Positions 26,473 through 34,798 are shown, counted from the first letter of the stretch. The stretch: DNA of 64,000 nucleotides from Chryseobacterium sp. (GCA_031277615.1 JAITMC010000035.1:1-64000); one strand, 5' to 3'. The notes: generated from the letters alone by a model not told the origin. Translations and numbers: made by a program.

Positions 26473-27330
26473 ATGATTTTATCAATGACCGGATTCGGCA
26501 GAGCCGAAGATGTTTTTGAAGGAAAAAAGATTACAATAGATATTAAATCTCTGAACAGCAAAAGCTTTGATTTGAATATCAAAGTTCCTTTACGTTATAA
26601 AGAAAAAGAATTCGACATCAGAAAGATCCTGAATGACCGGATTATCCGTGGAAAGGTAGACTGCTACATCAATCTGGAAAACCTTGAAGAATCGAATGAC
26701 GTGAAGATCAATAAGGGTTTGATTGATTCTTATATGACCGAACTTCGTAACATTGCTTCTGACGGCCCTGATTTTGAATACCTGAAAATGGCAGTAAGAC
26801 TTCCGGATGCCATCACTTCCAGACCTGATGAACTTACTGAAGGGGAATGGGAAGCTTTGGCAAAGATCGTAAATGCTGCTGTTGACCGTTTCGAAGAATT
26901 CAGAAAAACAGAAGGTAAGATCCTTCACGAAGAGCTGGCAAGAAATGTTCAGAATATCGATCAATATCTGTCACAGGTTATTCCTTTTGAAGAAGAACGA
27001 ATTGTAAGTGTAAGGGAACGTTATCAGAAGACCCTGAAAGAATTTGAAAATGTGGACGAAACACGCTTCTATCAGGAAATGGCCTATTTCACTGAAAAAC
27101 TTGATATTTCAGAAGAAAAGGTAAGGCTTACCCAGCATTTGAAATACTATAAGGAAGTAATGGATAATGAAGATTTCAACGGCAAGAAACTCGGTTTCAT
27201 TTCTCAGGAGATCGGACGGGAAATTAATACCTTAGGTTCAAAAGCCAACCATGCGGAAATCCAGAAGCTGGTGGTTAAAATGAAAGATGACCTGGAAAAA
27301 ATTAAAGAACAGACGTTAAACGTATTATAG
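26473..27330 (+). CDS. yicC: YicC family endoribonuclease-like protein
   Basis: A 285-residue protein with the YicC start MILSMTGFGRAE and the C-terminal region (SQEIGREINTLGSKANHAEIQKLVVKMKDDLEKIKEQTLNVL, read in parts) typical of the family. Residues 145-240 are probably coiled-coil. E. coli YicC has been described as an endoribonuclease that helps RNA turnover. It is next to gmk, as in many bacteria. Confidence 0.92.
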   Translation: MILSMTGFGRAEDVFEGKKITIDIKSLNSKSFDLNIKVPLRYKEKEFDIRKILNDRIIRGKVDCYINLENLEESNDVKINKGLIDSYMTELRNIASDGPDFEYLKMAVRLPDAITSRPDELTEGEWEALAKIVNAAVDRFEEFRKTEGKILHEELARNVQNIDQYLSQVIPFEEERIVSVRERYQKTLKEFENVDETRFYQEMAYFTEKLDISEEKVRLTQHLKYYKEVMDNEDFNGKKLGFISQEIGREINTLGSKANHAEIQKLVVKMKDDLEKIKEQTLNVL

Positions 27331-27343
27331 ACTATAAATTTGA

Positions 27344-27375
27344 AATGAGACAGAACCATTCAGTCTCATTTTCTT
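27344..27375 (+). terminator. Hairpin between yicC and gmk
   Basis: AATGAGAC (27344-27351) pairs with GTCTCATT (27363-27370), then TTTCTT. It may be a partial terminator, since gmk starts 27 bp later on the same strand. Confidence 0.6.
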
Positions 27376-27401
27376 ATGTCGAAAATATCTTAAAAATTTA
27401 A

Positions 27402-27965
27402 ATGGATAAAGTAATCATATTTTCAGCCCCTTCGGGAAGCGGAAAAACTACACTGGTAAAACATTCGCTGGAAGCGTTTCCTGAACTTGAATTTTCGATT
27501 TCCTGCACCACAAGACAGCTGAGAGGCAGTGAAATACATGCTGTGGATTATCATTTTTTAAGTCCGGATGAATTCAGACAGAAAATTTCAGAAGATGCCT
27601 TTGTAGAATATGAAGAGGTGTATACTGATAAATATTACGGTACTTTAAAATCTGAAGTAGAAAAAATCTGGAATAAAGGAAAAGTGGTTATCTTTGATGT
27701 AGATGTAAAAGGGGGTATTTCTCTGAAGAAATATTTTGGCGAAAAAGCCCTGTCGATTTTCATTGAACCGCCTTCCATTGAAGAATTGGAACGGAGATTG
27801 ATCTCCAGGAACACGGATGATGCAGAAACCATCAAAACGCGTGTCGCCAAGGCAGAAGAAGAAATGACCTATGCATCGGAATTTGACAGGATCGTCATCA
27901 ACACCGATCTTGATGAAGCAAAAAAAGAAATAGAAAGTTTAATAAAAAGTTTTATCGGAAATTAA
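27402..27965 (+). CDS. gmk: Guanylate kinase
   Basis: Gmk phosphorylates GMP to GDP with ATP. The 187-residue protein has the P-loop SAPSGSGKTTLV at residues 6-17, the GMP-binding segment SCTTRQLRGSE near 35-45, VDYHFLS near 49, and EYEEVYTDKYYGT near 72. Length and motifs are normal. A spacing of about 87 bp separates it from nadA on the same strand. Confidence 0.95.
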   Translation: MDKVIIFSAPSGSGKTTLVKHSLEAFPELEFSISCTTRQLRGSEIHAVDYHFLSPDEFRQKISEDAFVEYEEVYTDKYYGTLKSEVEKIWNKGKVVIFDVDVKGGISLKKYFGEKALSIFIEPPSIEELERRLISRNTDDAETIKTRVAKAEEEMTYASEFDRIVINTDLDEAKKEIESLIKSFIGN

Positions 27966-28052
27966 AAGGAAGAAGCCACAACAGATGAATTGGCCACCTT
28001 AAAAGCGAGCTTCTGATCTCTGATTTCTGTAATTAAAAAAATTGAGGCTGAT

Positions 28053-29072
28053 ATGAGTACCGAAACATTAGAAAAAGCCAAATCCGCTATTCCGGTAAGG
28101 GGATATCTGGATATAAAAGATATTGTCATTCCCCAGGGAGAAGAACTGGTAAAAGCCATTCTGAAGCTGAAGGAAGAGAAAAACGCTGTCATTCTTGCCC
28201 ATTATTACCAGCCGGGAGAGATTCAGGATATCGCTGATTTCCTGGGAGATTCTTTACAGCTGGCAAGACAGGCTAAAGATACCAATGCGGATATGATTGT
28301 ATTCTGCGGTGTGCATTTCATGGCTGAAGCGGCGAAGATCTTAAACCCAACGAAAAAAGTAGTTCTTCCCGATACCATGGCCGGATGCTCTCTGGCAGAC
28401 GGATGTTCAGGAGAAGGATTAAGAAAAATGCGCGAACAGCACCCGAATGCTCTGATAGCCACCTACATCAACTGTAATGCCGAAACAAAAGCAGAAAGTG
28501 ATATTATTGTAACCAGCTCCAATGCCGAAACCGTGATTGAGGCCCTTCCGAAAGACCGGCCAATCATCTTTGCTCCGGATAAAAACCTGGGAAGATACCT
28601 ATCCCAGAAAACCGGCCGCGATATGATCCTTTGGGACGGCAGCTGTGTAGTGCACGAAGCATTTTCCATGGAAAGAATTGCCAAACAGCTGGCAGATACT
28701 CCTGATGCTAAACTGATCGCCCACCCGGAAAGTGAAGAAGCCGTTTTAAAACTGGCCCATTTCATCGGCTCCACTTCAGCTCTTCTGAACTATGTGGAAA
28801 AAGATGACTGCCAGAAATTCATCATTGCAACCGAAGAAGGAATTCTTCATGAAATGAGAAAACGCGCTCCTCACAAAGAACTGATCCCGGCACTGGTGTT
28901 TGATGAAAGCTGCAACTGCTCAGAATGTTTCTACATGAAAAGAAATACCATGGAAAAGCTGTATCTGTGTATGAAATATGAACTTCCTGAAATTCTTATC
29001 GACGAAGAATTAAGATTAAAAGCATTGAAGCCGATTGAAGCGATGTTAGACCTTTCCAAGTCGATCAAATAA
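28053..29072 (+). CDS. nadA: Quinolinate synthase A
   Basis: NadA condenses iminoaspartate with dihydroxyacetone phosphate to form quinolinate in NAD synthesis, using a 4Fe-4S cluster. The 339-residue protein shows the family motifs ILAHYYQPGEIQDIADFLGDS near residues 49-69, the cluster cysteines (CGVHFMAEAAKI, CSLADGCSGEG, and ESCNCSECFYM near 289-296). nadB and nadC are not in this window. The last base of its TAA stop is the first base of the next ATG. Confidence 0.95.
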   Translation: MSTETLEKAKSAIPVRGYLDIKDIVIPQGEELVKAILKLKEEKNAVILAHYYQPGEIQDIADFLGDSLQLARQAKDTNADMIVFCGVHFMAEAAKILNPTKKVVLPDTMAGCSLADGCSGEGLRKMREQHPNALIATYINCNAETKAESDIIVTSSNAETVIEALPKDRPIIFAPDKNLGRYLSQKTGRDMILWDGSCVVHEAFSMERIAKQLADTPDAKLIAHPESEEAVLKLAHFIGSTSALLNYVEKDDCQKFIIATEEGILHEMRKRAPHKELIPALVFDESCNCSECFYMKRNTMEKLYLCMKYELPEILIDEELRLKALKPIEAMLDLSKSIK

Positions 29073-29572
29073 TGAAAAAGCTGTTTTTCATTCTGTTTTT
29101 ATCGCTCACTCATTTGTATTTTTCCCAGACTCCTCAGAAAGATGCTGTTTTGAAACAGGCTTATGAAATGAGAAAGGCATTTATGGATAAAAACTATAGT
29201 GTTTTCGGGAATTATGTGCATGATGATGTCATTAAGATGCTGGGCGGTAAAAAGAAAATGATTGAAGTTTCCGTAGCCGCGATGGAAAAACTCAGCAAAG
29301 AAGGCTATCGTTTTAAGAAAGTGGATTTTTCCGATGTCTCTGAGATTATTCAGGTTAAAAATGAGCAGCAGGCAGTAGTCCGTCAGAAAATACAGATGGA
29401 TACGCCCAAAGGCAATGTGAATGCAGATTATTATATGATTGCCATATCTAAAGATAACGGCAGACAATGGAAATTTATAGATACATCAGGAAAAGATCTT
29501 CAGACTATGAAAAAATATTTTCCCAATCTGAGTTCCCAACTGACCATTCCTTCAAAAAGAATAACAAAATAA
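29072..29572 (+). CDS. Secreted protein, possible NTF2-like fold
   Basis: A 166-residue protein with a signal peptide (MKKLFFILFLSLTHLYFSQ). The mature region is amphipathic alpha plus beta (MRKAFMDKNYSVFGNYVH, GGKKKMIEVS, DNGRQWKFIDTSGKD), which resembles SnoaL/DUF4440-type NTF2-like folds that start with a helix and end with a curved sheet. No catalytic residues can be named. It overlaps nadA by one base (TAATG), so the two are translationally coupled, though a functional link to NAD is not evident. Confidence 0.75.
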   Translation: MKKLFFILFLSLTHLYFSQTPQKDAVLKQAYEMRKAFMDKNYSVFGNYVHDDVIKMLGGKKKMIEVSVAAMEKLSKEGYRFKKVDFSDVSEIIQVKNEQQAVVRQKIQMDTPKGNVNADYYMIAISKDNGRQWKFIDTSGKDLQTMKKYFPNLSSQLTIPSKRITK

Positions 29573-29574
29573 AA

Positions 29575-29606
29575 AAACAGGCTGTCTTTTGAGACAGCCT
29601 GTTTTG
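29575..29606. terminator. Bidirectional terminator
   Basis: CAGGCTGTCT (29578-29587) pairs exactly with AGACAGCCTG (29592-29601), with A and T runs on both sides. It separates the nadA unit from the convergent peptide array. Confidence 0.9.
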
Positions 29607-29608
29607 TA

Positions 29609-29803
29609 TTATTCTACGCATTCAATACTGACAAGAACACACATTTTACAGTTATCCGGAAGTCCATTGTAAGCGGCACACGAGTACTGATACCCGGGTC
29701 CATCGCCAAAAGTGCCTCTCGGACAACCTGCACATCTTGTTGGTCCCGCTGCTCCATTTACTTTTTCTAACTCTTTTCTGTTTAATTTTTTTAAATTTTT
29801 CAT
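29609..29803 (-). CDS. Cys-rich leader peptide P6 (bacteriocin-like precursor)
   Basis: A 64-residue precursor. The leader MKNLKKLNRKELEKVNGAAG (residues 1-20) matches the other five genes; the core has six Cys, with a CxxC pair near its start and the segment GTFGDGPGYQYSC shared in outline with P5. The last gene of the array, ending beside the shared terminator. Leaders of this type resemble GG-type secretion leaders of bacteriocins, but no antimicrobial activity is known here. Confidence 0.75.
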   Translation of the reverse strand: MKNLKKLNRKELEKVNGAAGPTRCAGCPRGTFGDGPGYQYSCAAYNGLPDNCKMCVLVSIECVE

Positions 29804-29920
29804 GTCGTTTTAATTTTTGATTTTTAAATGTACAGCTTTTATTCCAAGACACAAAATATATCTTCAAAAAGAGAAATATTTTAACACTCTGAATAGCAAC
29901 TTAATAAACATAAAAAAAAC

Positions 29921-29948
29921 AAAAAGCACCGTATACACAATGCTTTTT
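29921..29948 (-). terminator. Hairpin between P5 and P6 genes
   Basis: AAAAAGCA (29921-29928) pairs with TGCTTTTT (29941-29948) around a 12-nt loop; T-rich on the minus strand. It may end the transcript of P1-P5, leaving P6 to its own promoter in the 248-bp gap. Confidence 0.6.
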
Positions 29949-30051
29949 GCAATTCCCCTACTATATCGTCCGTTATAAGACCATACTAAATCATCTTACA
30001 GACTAAAGTAGTTTTATATACTGTTAGTATATCATCATAGTACAATCCGGT

Positions 30052-30252
30052 TTAAGAGATCACCGGACCTACACAGGCCGGCATTAAAAAATACTGCACC
30101 TTGCAGCAGTCCGACAATACAAAATATTGCTGGCACGTACGCGCAGCTCCTGATCCGGCAGGCCCGAAGGTCGTTCCCGGAGGATAAGGACATCCACCCG
30201 GACATCCGGAACCGTTCATTTTTTTCAGTTCTGATCTTGATAATTTTTTCAT
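30052..30252 (-). CDS. Cys-rich leader peptide P5 (bacteriocin-like precursor)
   Basis: A 66-residue precursor with the shortened leader MKKLSRSELKKMNGSG and a core of six Cys (GSGCPGGCPYPPGTTFG, CC pair near residue 49, then a single Cys in PACVGP). It shares the GTTFG and C-x-x-Y plan with P6. The core is hydrophobic toward its end. No function known beyond the leader similarity. Confidence 0.75.
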   Translation of the reverse strand: MKKLSRSELKKMNGSGCPGGCPYPPGTTFGPAGSGAARTCQQYFVLSDCCKVQYFLMPACVGPVIS

Positions 30253-30306
30253 AATAATCTGACTTTGGTTTTATATTATTTTATTTATGGTAGGTTTAGA
30301 TAACCA

Positions 30307-30477
30307 CTACACCATTGGAGGATAACAAGTTCCACCGGGTTTTCTCCAGCATCCCCAGGCTCCTCCCCCACGGAAGCAGACATATGCCGCGCCACCGCAG
30401 GCCTCAATCTGAAACTCAGTAAAACCGCCACTGATCTTACTTTTCTCTTCTCTCGAAAGTTTTTTAAGGTTTTTCAT
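30307..30477 (-). CDS. Cys-rich leader peptide P4, short precursor
   Basis: A 56-residue open frame that I translated from the sequence; its size puts it below common gene-calling cutoffs. The leader is MKNLKKLSREEKSKISGG with a true double-glycine, and the core has four Cys (EACGG, YVCFR, WGCWR, GTCYPPMV). The ATG (30475-30477) sits in the same context as its neighbours, and the stop is TAG at 30307-30309. The leader identity makes it almost certainly real. Confidence 0.75.
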   Translation of the reverse strand: MKNLKKLSREEKSKISGGFTEFQIEACGGAAYVCFRGGGAWGCWRKPGGTCYPPMV

Positions 30478-30509
30478 ATGAATGTATTTATGTGTTTTTT
30501 AAGATCGAA

Positions 30510-30695
30510 TTATAATTCTCCTTCCTCTATAGGATGTACAAAAGCATTACAGTCTACACCTACCGGAAAACATTCCTTTTTTTCGGCGCACCAGTACCGG
30601 TTTTTTCCACAGTAGACGTACACCGGTCCGTCAATTCCTGCACTTCCCTTTACCTGCTTAAGATCCTGTCTTGATAATTTTTTTAAATTTTTCAT
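30510..30695 (-). CDS. Cys-rich leader peptide P3 (bacteriocin-like precursor)
   Basis: A 61-residue precursor starting at 30695 (a longer open frame runs to 30755 but lacks the leader at its N-terminus). Leader MKNLKKLSRQDLKQVKGSAG; the core has four Cys with a YWC ... C-x-P-x-G-x-x-C pattern (YWCAEKKECFPVGVDC) also present in P1. The C-terminus is acidic (IEEGEL). Confidence 0.75.
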   Translation of the reverse strand: MKNLKKLSRQDLKQVKGSAGIDGPVYVYCGKNRYWCAEKKECFPVGVDCNAFVHPIEEGEL

Positions 30696-30720
30696 ACGGC
30701 TTTGTTTTAACTGATTTATA

Positions 30721-30903
30721 TTATGCAGAACAGCATAAACCTGTTCTGCTGTCACAGATTCCTATAAAGGGAGATCCATCAACAATACTTTTACAGACGC
30801 ATTTCACTACACATCCTGATCCTCCTACAGGTACAGTGCCTCCAGGCCCTGCTCCTTTTACATACTTTAATTCCTGTCTTGAAAGTTTTTTTAAATTTTT
30901 CAT
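30721..30903 (-). CDS. Cys-rich leader peptide P2 (bacteriocin-like precursor)
   Basis: A 60-residue precursor with leader MKNLKKLSRQELKYVKGAG and a glycine-rich core that has six Cys, including CVVKCVC and a terminal CC. It is 25 bp downstream of P3's start side and 27 bp from P1's end, consistent with a single mRNA. The six Cys would allow three disulfides. Confidence 0.75.
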   Translation of the reverse strand: MKNLKKLSRQELKYVKGAGPGGTVPVGGSGCVVKCVCKSIVDGSPFIGICDSRTGLCCSA

Positions 30904-30930
30904 CTTACTTAATTTTGGAATTAATTTCTA

Positions 30931-31101
30931 TTATTCCTCATCAGGGATTTTACCGCAAAACAGTCCTTTTGGAATACATTTCCCCAGATATTCGCACCAG
31001 TAATGGGTGTAGATACATACACACGGGAAAGGTCCGCAATCCATCCCTGCTCCTGCTACTGTTTTTAACTCTTCTCTTGAAAGTTTTTTGAATTTTTTCA
31101 T
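30931..31101 (-). CDS. Cys-rich leader peptide P1 (bacteriocin-like precursor)
   Basis: A 56-residue precursor, first gene of the array by transcription direction. The ATG at 31101 is used rather than one 18 bp upstream because it starts the leader MKKFKKLSREELKTVAGAG. The core has six Cys and the segment YWCEYLGKCIPKGLFC, which parallels P3. A candidate promoter lies 35 bp upstream. Confidence 0.75.
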   Translation of the reverse strand: MKKFKKLSREELKTVAGAGMDCGPFPCVCIYTHYWCEYLGKCIPKGLFCGKIPDEE

Positions 31102-31135
31102 AATTATAGATTTAATCAATTTGTACTTGGTCTTA

Positions 31136-31165
31136 CAAAAATGCCATCCCTTTTATTCAAAACAA
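31136..31165 (-). promoter_or_regulatory. Candidate promoter of the peptide array
   Basis: On the minus strand CATTTTTG (31136-31143) is one change from TAnnTTTG, with TTG at 31163-31165, 19 bp upstream, as a -33. It lies 35 bp before the P1 ATG. Weak but well spaced. Confidence 0.35.
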
Positions 31166-31369
31166 ACCTTCAATTAGCAGGTGCAGCCAAATTTTCAGTA
31201 AGTGTGACATTTTATAGAGTTTCTGTAGAAATCATATATAAAAAATTACCGTTTTCAATGTATATTCAATGATTTTTAAAAAAAGTCTGATAAAAAAGCA
31301 GAAAAACTGCAGAAATAGGTCCGGATTTTGAAGAATTAAAACGATTTTTGCTGAGTAAAAACAAAAGCA

Positions 31370-31741
31370 ATGAGCAAAATATACCTTGAAGATGTTAAAA
31401 TATATGCTTATCATGGCGTGCTTCCCGAAGAAAATATCATCGGAACTTACTACATTCTGAATGCAGAACTGCATACCGATCTGTGGAAAGCCGCTGAAAC
31501 CGATGATCTGAACGACACGATAAGCTATGCCGACATCAACGGGATTATTCATCAGGAAATGAGCATCAAATCTAAACTGCTGGAACATGTAGCCGGAAGA
31601 ATCATTTTAAAGATCCATGACAATTTTCCGCAGATCTCCTACATCAAACTAAAGGTAACTAAAACTTCGCCACCCATGCAGGGTGAAATGAAAGGCGCAA
31701 GCATTGAACTGGAAAGAAGTTTTAAGCCTGATGATCATTAA
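31370..31741 (+). CDS. folB: Dihydroneopterin aldolase
   Basis: FolB cleaves dihydroneopterin to 6-hydroxymethyl-dihydropterin and glycolaldehyde in folate synthesis. The 123-residue protein starts with IYLEDVKIYAYHGVLPEE, the family opening with the catalytic-region YHG, and has the segment TDDLNDTISYADI (about 44-56) and the C-terminal KTSPPMQGEMKGASIELER. The length and motifs match. It is followed 35 bp on by the DUF4403 gene on the same strand. Confidence 0.92.
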   Translation: MSKIYLEDVKIYAYHGVLPEENIIGTYYILNAELHTDLWKAAETDDLNDTISYADINGIIHQEMSIKSKLLEHVAGRIILKIHDNFPQISYIKLKVTKTSPPMQGEMKGASIELERSFKPDDH

Positions 31742-31776
31742 AAATTATTATTTTCGTTACTTAAAAAAATAAAACA

Positions 31777-33141
31777 TTGAAATCTTTCAACATATTATTT
31801 CTGTTAACATTCGGACTGTTTTTCGGGCAGGAAAATACAGTAAGCCAGGCACCTGTCTATAATTTTCCGAAGATGAGATCCAGCATTACAATGCCGGTAA
31901 CCATTCCGCTTTCCGAGATCAGCAATATGATCAATGCTACGGTAAAAGATCTGGTCTATCAGGATGACTCCTATACCGATAACAATAACGACCAGTTTAA
32001 AGTAAAGGTATGGAAAACCCGCCCGATCCGTCTGGTAGGCGGAACCAGCCAGAATATTCTCATTGAAGTCCCTCTAAGAATCTGGGCTGAAAAAGGAATC
32101 GGAACCCTGGGTGTTTATTCCTATCAGAATACCACTTTTGAAACGGTTATGTCTTTCAATACCAGCATTACCTTCAATAATAACTGGACGATCTCTACGG
32201 TTACGCGCCCCAACGGATTCAGATGGGTAACCAAACCGGTCCTGGATTATGGCAGGGTACAGATTCCGATAACGTCTATTGTTGAAAAAAGTTTAAAGGA
32301 ACAACAGGAAAAATTCAGTAAGACGATTGACCAGCAAATGACCACCCAGCTGAACTTTCAGCAGTATGCGGTGATGGCATGGAATGTTTTTGCACAGCCC
32401 TTCAATATTTCAGAAGAATATAATACCTGGCTGAAGGTAAGCCCTATCAGCGTTAATATCACCCCATTAAAATTTTACGGCAACCAGATCGACACCAATA
32501 TTGGAATTGATGTTTATTCTGAAACCTTTACCGGAAGCAAACCTTCGGCTTCCCAACCCATAAAAACAGTCAGTAACTTTAGCATCTCCCAAGGCCTTGC
32601 AGATAAATTCCTACTGCAGACTACGGCCAATATTCCTTTTACCGAAGCTTCTAATATCGCAAGAAATATGTTTTTGAATAAAGAATATGATGTGCGGGGA
32701 TCAAAAGTGAAAATCAAGGATATCCGGGTATATGGTATTGATGACAGGGTTGTGATTGAAGCTGAAACGGAAGGATATGTCAACGGCAGAGCACTTATTT
32801 CCGGTATCCCTGTGTATGATGATGTCAAAAAGAAAATTGTACTGACCAATACCAAATTCAACCTTAAGACAGCTAATATCCTACAGAAAACCGCGACACT
32901 TCTCTTCAAAGGAAAAATTGTCAAGATGATTGAAGATGAATACGGAATTCCGACTCAGGATCTGGAGCTTGCCTCTAAAAAAAGCATTGAGGAAGCCTTC
33001 AATAAAGAATATTATAAAGGCTTAAAGATGAACGGTAAGGTATACAGCCTTAAACCCAGCAGTATCCTGATGAATCCTTCCGGAATTACCGCTGTTATCG
33101 ATACCAACGCCACCCTTAAATTAATTGTAAGCGGATTTTAA
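31777..33141 (+). CDS. DUF4403 family protein, exported, TTG start
   Basis: A 454-residue protein of the DUF4403 family, which is related to lipid-binding TULIP-type folds; function unknown. A signal peptide (KSFNILFLLTFGLFFGQ) sits at the N-terminus. The start is TTG: an in-frame TAA at 31762-31764 closes the frame upstream, and the next Met would remove the signal. Residues 60-450 form a repeated alpha/beta pattern (KVWKTRPIRLVGG; RGSKVKIKDIRVYGID; SKKSIEEAFN). Likely periplasmic or outer-membrane-facing. Confidence 0.8.
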   Translation: MKSFNILFLLTFGLFFGQENTVSQAPVYNFPKMRSSITMPVTIPLSEISNMINATVKDLVYQDDSYTDNNNDQFKVKVWKTRPIRLVGGTSQNILIEVPLRIWAEKGIGTLGVYSYQNTTFETVMSFNTSITFNNNWTISTVTRPNGFRWVTKPVLDYGRVQIPITSIVEKSLKEQQEKFSKTIDQQMTTQLNFQQYAVMAWNVFAQPFNISEEYNTWLKVSPISVNITPLKFYGNQIDTNIGIDVYSETFTGSKPSASQPIKTVSNFSISQGLADKFLLQTTANIPFTEASNIARNMFLNKEYDVRGSKVKIKDIRVYGIDDRVVIEAETEGYVNGRALISGIPVYDDVKKKIVLTNTKFNLKTANILQKTATLLFKGKIVKMIEDEYGIPTQDLELASKKSIEEAFNKEYYKGLKMNGKVYSLKPSSILMNPSGITAVIDTNATLKLIVSGF

Positions 33142-33170
33142 ACTAATCAAAAAACTAATAACAACCTTCC

Positions 33171-33680
33171 ATGAAAAAACTTTTTAAAATTATTGAGGAC
33201 AACAAGGCCTCACAGGGACTTCGGTTTGCGAACCTTCTCATCGACAGAATTGTTGTATATGCAATCTTTTTCCTTTACGGAACATTTTCAGTAATGATGT
33301 ACCAGCTGCTGAATGTTGAATTTTTTCTGAACTTTGCCCGGAAACTTTCAGAACTTAGCAGGCTTGAAGATATTCTGGTAACCGCTACCGTTTATTTCTT
33401 CTATGTGTTTTTAATGGAATACTTTACCAAAGGCAGAACAGTTGGTAAATACATTACGGGAACCAAAGTGATGAGTACTGATGGAACCACTCCTACCCTT
33501 CAGGAATTTTTCATCAGAAATATTTCCAGGCTGGTACCGTTTGATGCTTTATCTTTCCTTGGACAGAACGGATGGCATGACAACTGGAGCGATACCCGGG
33601 TGATTAATATAAAAAAATATACCCTTGATAAACAGACCAAAGAAGAAATAAACAGCATGGGTACTAAAGAAATTGCATAA
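33171..33680 (+). CDS. RDD family membrane protein
   Basis: A 169-residue inner-membrane protein with two or three hydrophobic helices (about 27-50 and 65-85) and the family signature ANLLIDRIV near residue 21 (Arg-Asp) and FTKGRTVGKYITGTKVM near 85-101. RDD proteins are poorly defined; some act as ion or Na+/H+ transporters. It follows the DUF4403 gene by 29 bp and precedes the tRNA-Cys gene. Confidence 0.82.
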   Translation: MKKLFKIIEDNKASQGLRFANLLIDRIVVYAIFFLYGTFSVMMYQLLNVEFFLNFARKLSELSRLEDILVTATVYFFYVFLMEYFTKGRTVGKYITGTKVMSTDGTTPTLQEFFIRNISRLVPFDALSFLGQNGWHDNWSDTRVINIKKYTLDKQTKEEINSMGTKEIA

Positions 33681-33687
33681 AAAATTT

Positions 33688-33716
33688 TTGTTGAATCATA
33701 TATTTTGCTATATTTG
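33688..33716 (+). promoter_or_regulatory. Promoter of the tRNA-Cys gene
   Basis: TTG (33688-33690) and TATATTTG (33709-33716), 18 bp apart, match the Bacteroidota -33/-7 layout and lie 24 bp before the tRNA 5' end. Confidence 0.7.
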
Positions 33717-33740
33717 CACACCTAAAAATGGTAAAGACAG

Positions 33741-33811
33741 GGTACTTTGGCCGAGCGGCTAGGCAGTGGTCTGCAACACCATCTACAGCGGTTCGAATCC
33801 GCTAGGTACCT
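33741..33811 (+). tRNA. tRNA-Cys (anticodon GCA)
   Basis: A full cloverleaf is visible: acceptor GGTACTT/AGGTACC with one G-U, D-arm GCCGAGCGGC, anticodon loop CTGCAAC reading GCA, and T-arm AGCGGTTCGAATCCGCT. Discriminator T is at 33811, typical for tRNA-Cys; CCA is not encoded. A hairpin follows. Confidence 0.93.
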
Positions 33812-33815
33812 CAAC

Positions 33816-33858
33816 AACCTCTAATCATCTCGATCGTAGATTTTTAGAGGTTTTTTAT
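33816..33858 (+). terminator. Terminator of the tRNA-Cys gene
   Basis: AACCTCTAA (33816-33824) pairs exactly with TTAGAGGTT (33844-33852), then a T run. Confidence 0.75.
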
Positions 33859-34657
33859 TTTAAACCTTATCAGATTTCTGTGTCTGACGGATCAAGGATC
33901 AAGCACAAAAGTTGGGGGCTAAGCAAAAAGTTTGGTTAGCCTAAAGAGGAAAAATGTGGATCAGTCTCAAAGTGAGATCCGAAGTTCATTTAAACTAAAA
34001 AAATCATAGATTTTTTATTTTGACCGGATATAAGATCTGCTCCATCAGCAGAATCTGCGAGAGAATAAATACCATACGTATCCTTGATAATAAATAGGAG
34101 TTGAGGAACCTGCAGGGAACTATTTAACCGCAACAGGTCAAAGAAAATTCAATTACGTTTACCTTTTTCTATATTTGTCTTCAACGTTATAAAATTAAAA
34201 TGCCCTCCAAAACGAAGGGCATTAAAAAGTACTAGTTTTTCATAGGACTGTAATATGAACTGCGGCGAATATACAACAAATTATTCATTACATAATATTA
34301 CTACAATCATAAAGCCTTCAGATTCTGCATTAAAAGGAAATATTTTACACCAAAAAAAGTGAACAGTCAAATTCCATAATCTTTTTGAATCCCATCATTT
34401 TAAATAAAAGATCTATGACTTATCCCCTGTGCAAACCGGAAAATATCAGGAGTTCAATTGAGTAGAGGATTTCAGTATTGAATTTTTGGATACTTTTTGG
34501 CTCCATTGAATCTCCGATTTCAAAAAAATATTTTTGATTTATTTTCCGCTATTTTCTGCCTGTAATTTTTGTATTTACCCTTAATAAGCTGATTCTCAAC
34601 AATCACCCAGTTTATTAAATCCCATGTTTATTTTACTTCTTTTATTACCAACAAAAA
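33859..34657. other. Gene-free stretch after tRNA-Cys
   Basis: About 800 bp without a believable coding sequence. Small inverted repeats are visible: GGCTAA/TTAGCC (33917-33922, 33936-33941), GGATC ... GATCC around 33958-33980, and a terminator-like hairpin AATGCCCT/AGGGCATT at 34199-34206 and 34216-34223. The stretch may be decayed DNA or hold small RNAs; I cannot tell which. Confidence 0.5.
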
Positions 34658-34679
34658 ATCCCCGAATTGCTTCGGGGAT
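34658..34679 (-). terminator. Hairpin with a T run only on the minus strand
   Basis: ATCCCCGAA (34658-34666) pairs exactly with TTCGGGGAT (34671-34679) around TTGC. Read on the minus strand it is followed by six T. No minus-strand gene is visible to its right. Confidence 0.6.
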
Positions 34680-34798
34680 AAAAACTAATAACCATGAAAA
34701 CTCAAATTAAACATGAGTTGCTACACTACATTGAAAAATCGTGCCAAACACGAAAAAAAAGAAAAAATCTTTCGTATCTTGTCAAAAAACATGTACTA

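Noticed and set aside
29652-29867. Second minus-strand frame over the P6 gene
   Set aside because: Shifted frame of the same DNA; the other frame has the shared leader.
30671-31091. Plus-strand open frames opposite the peptide array
   Set aside because: They are the complement of the peptide genes; the leader conservation lies on the minus strand.
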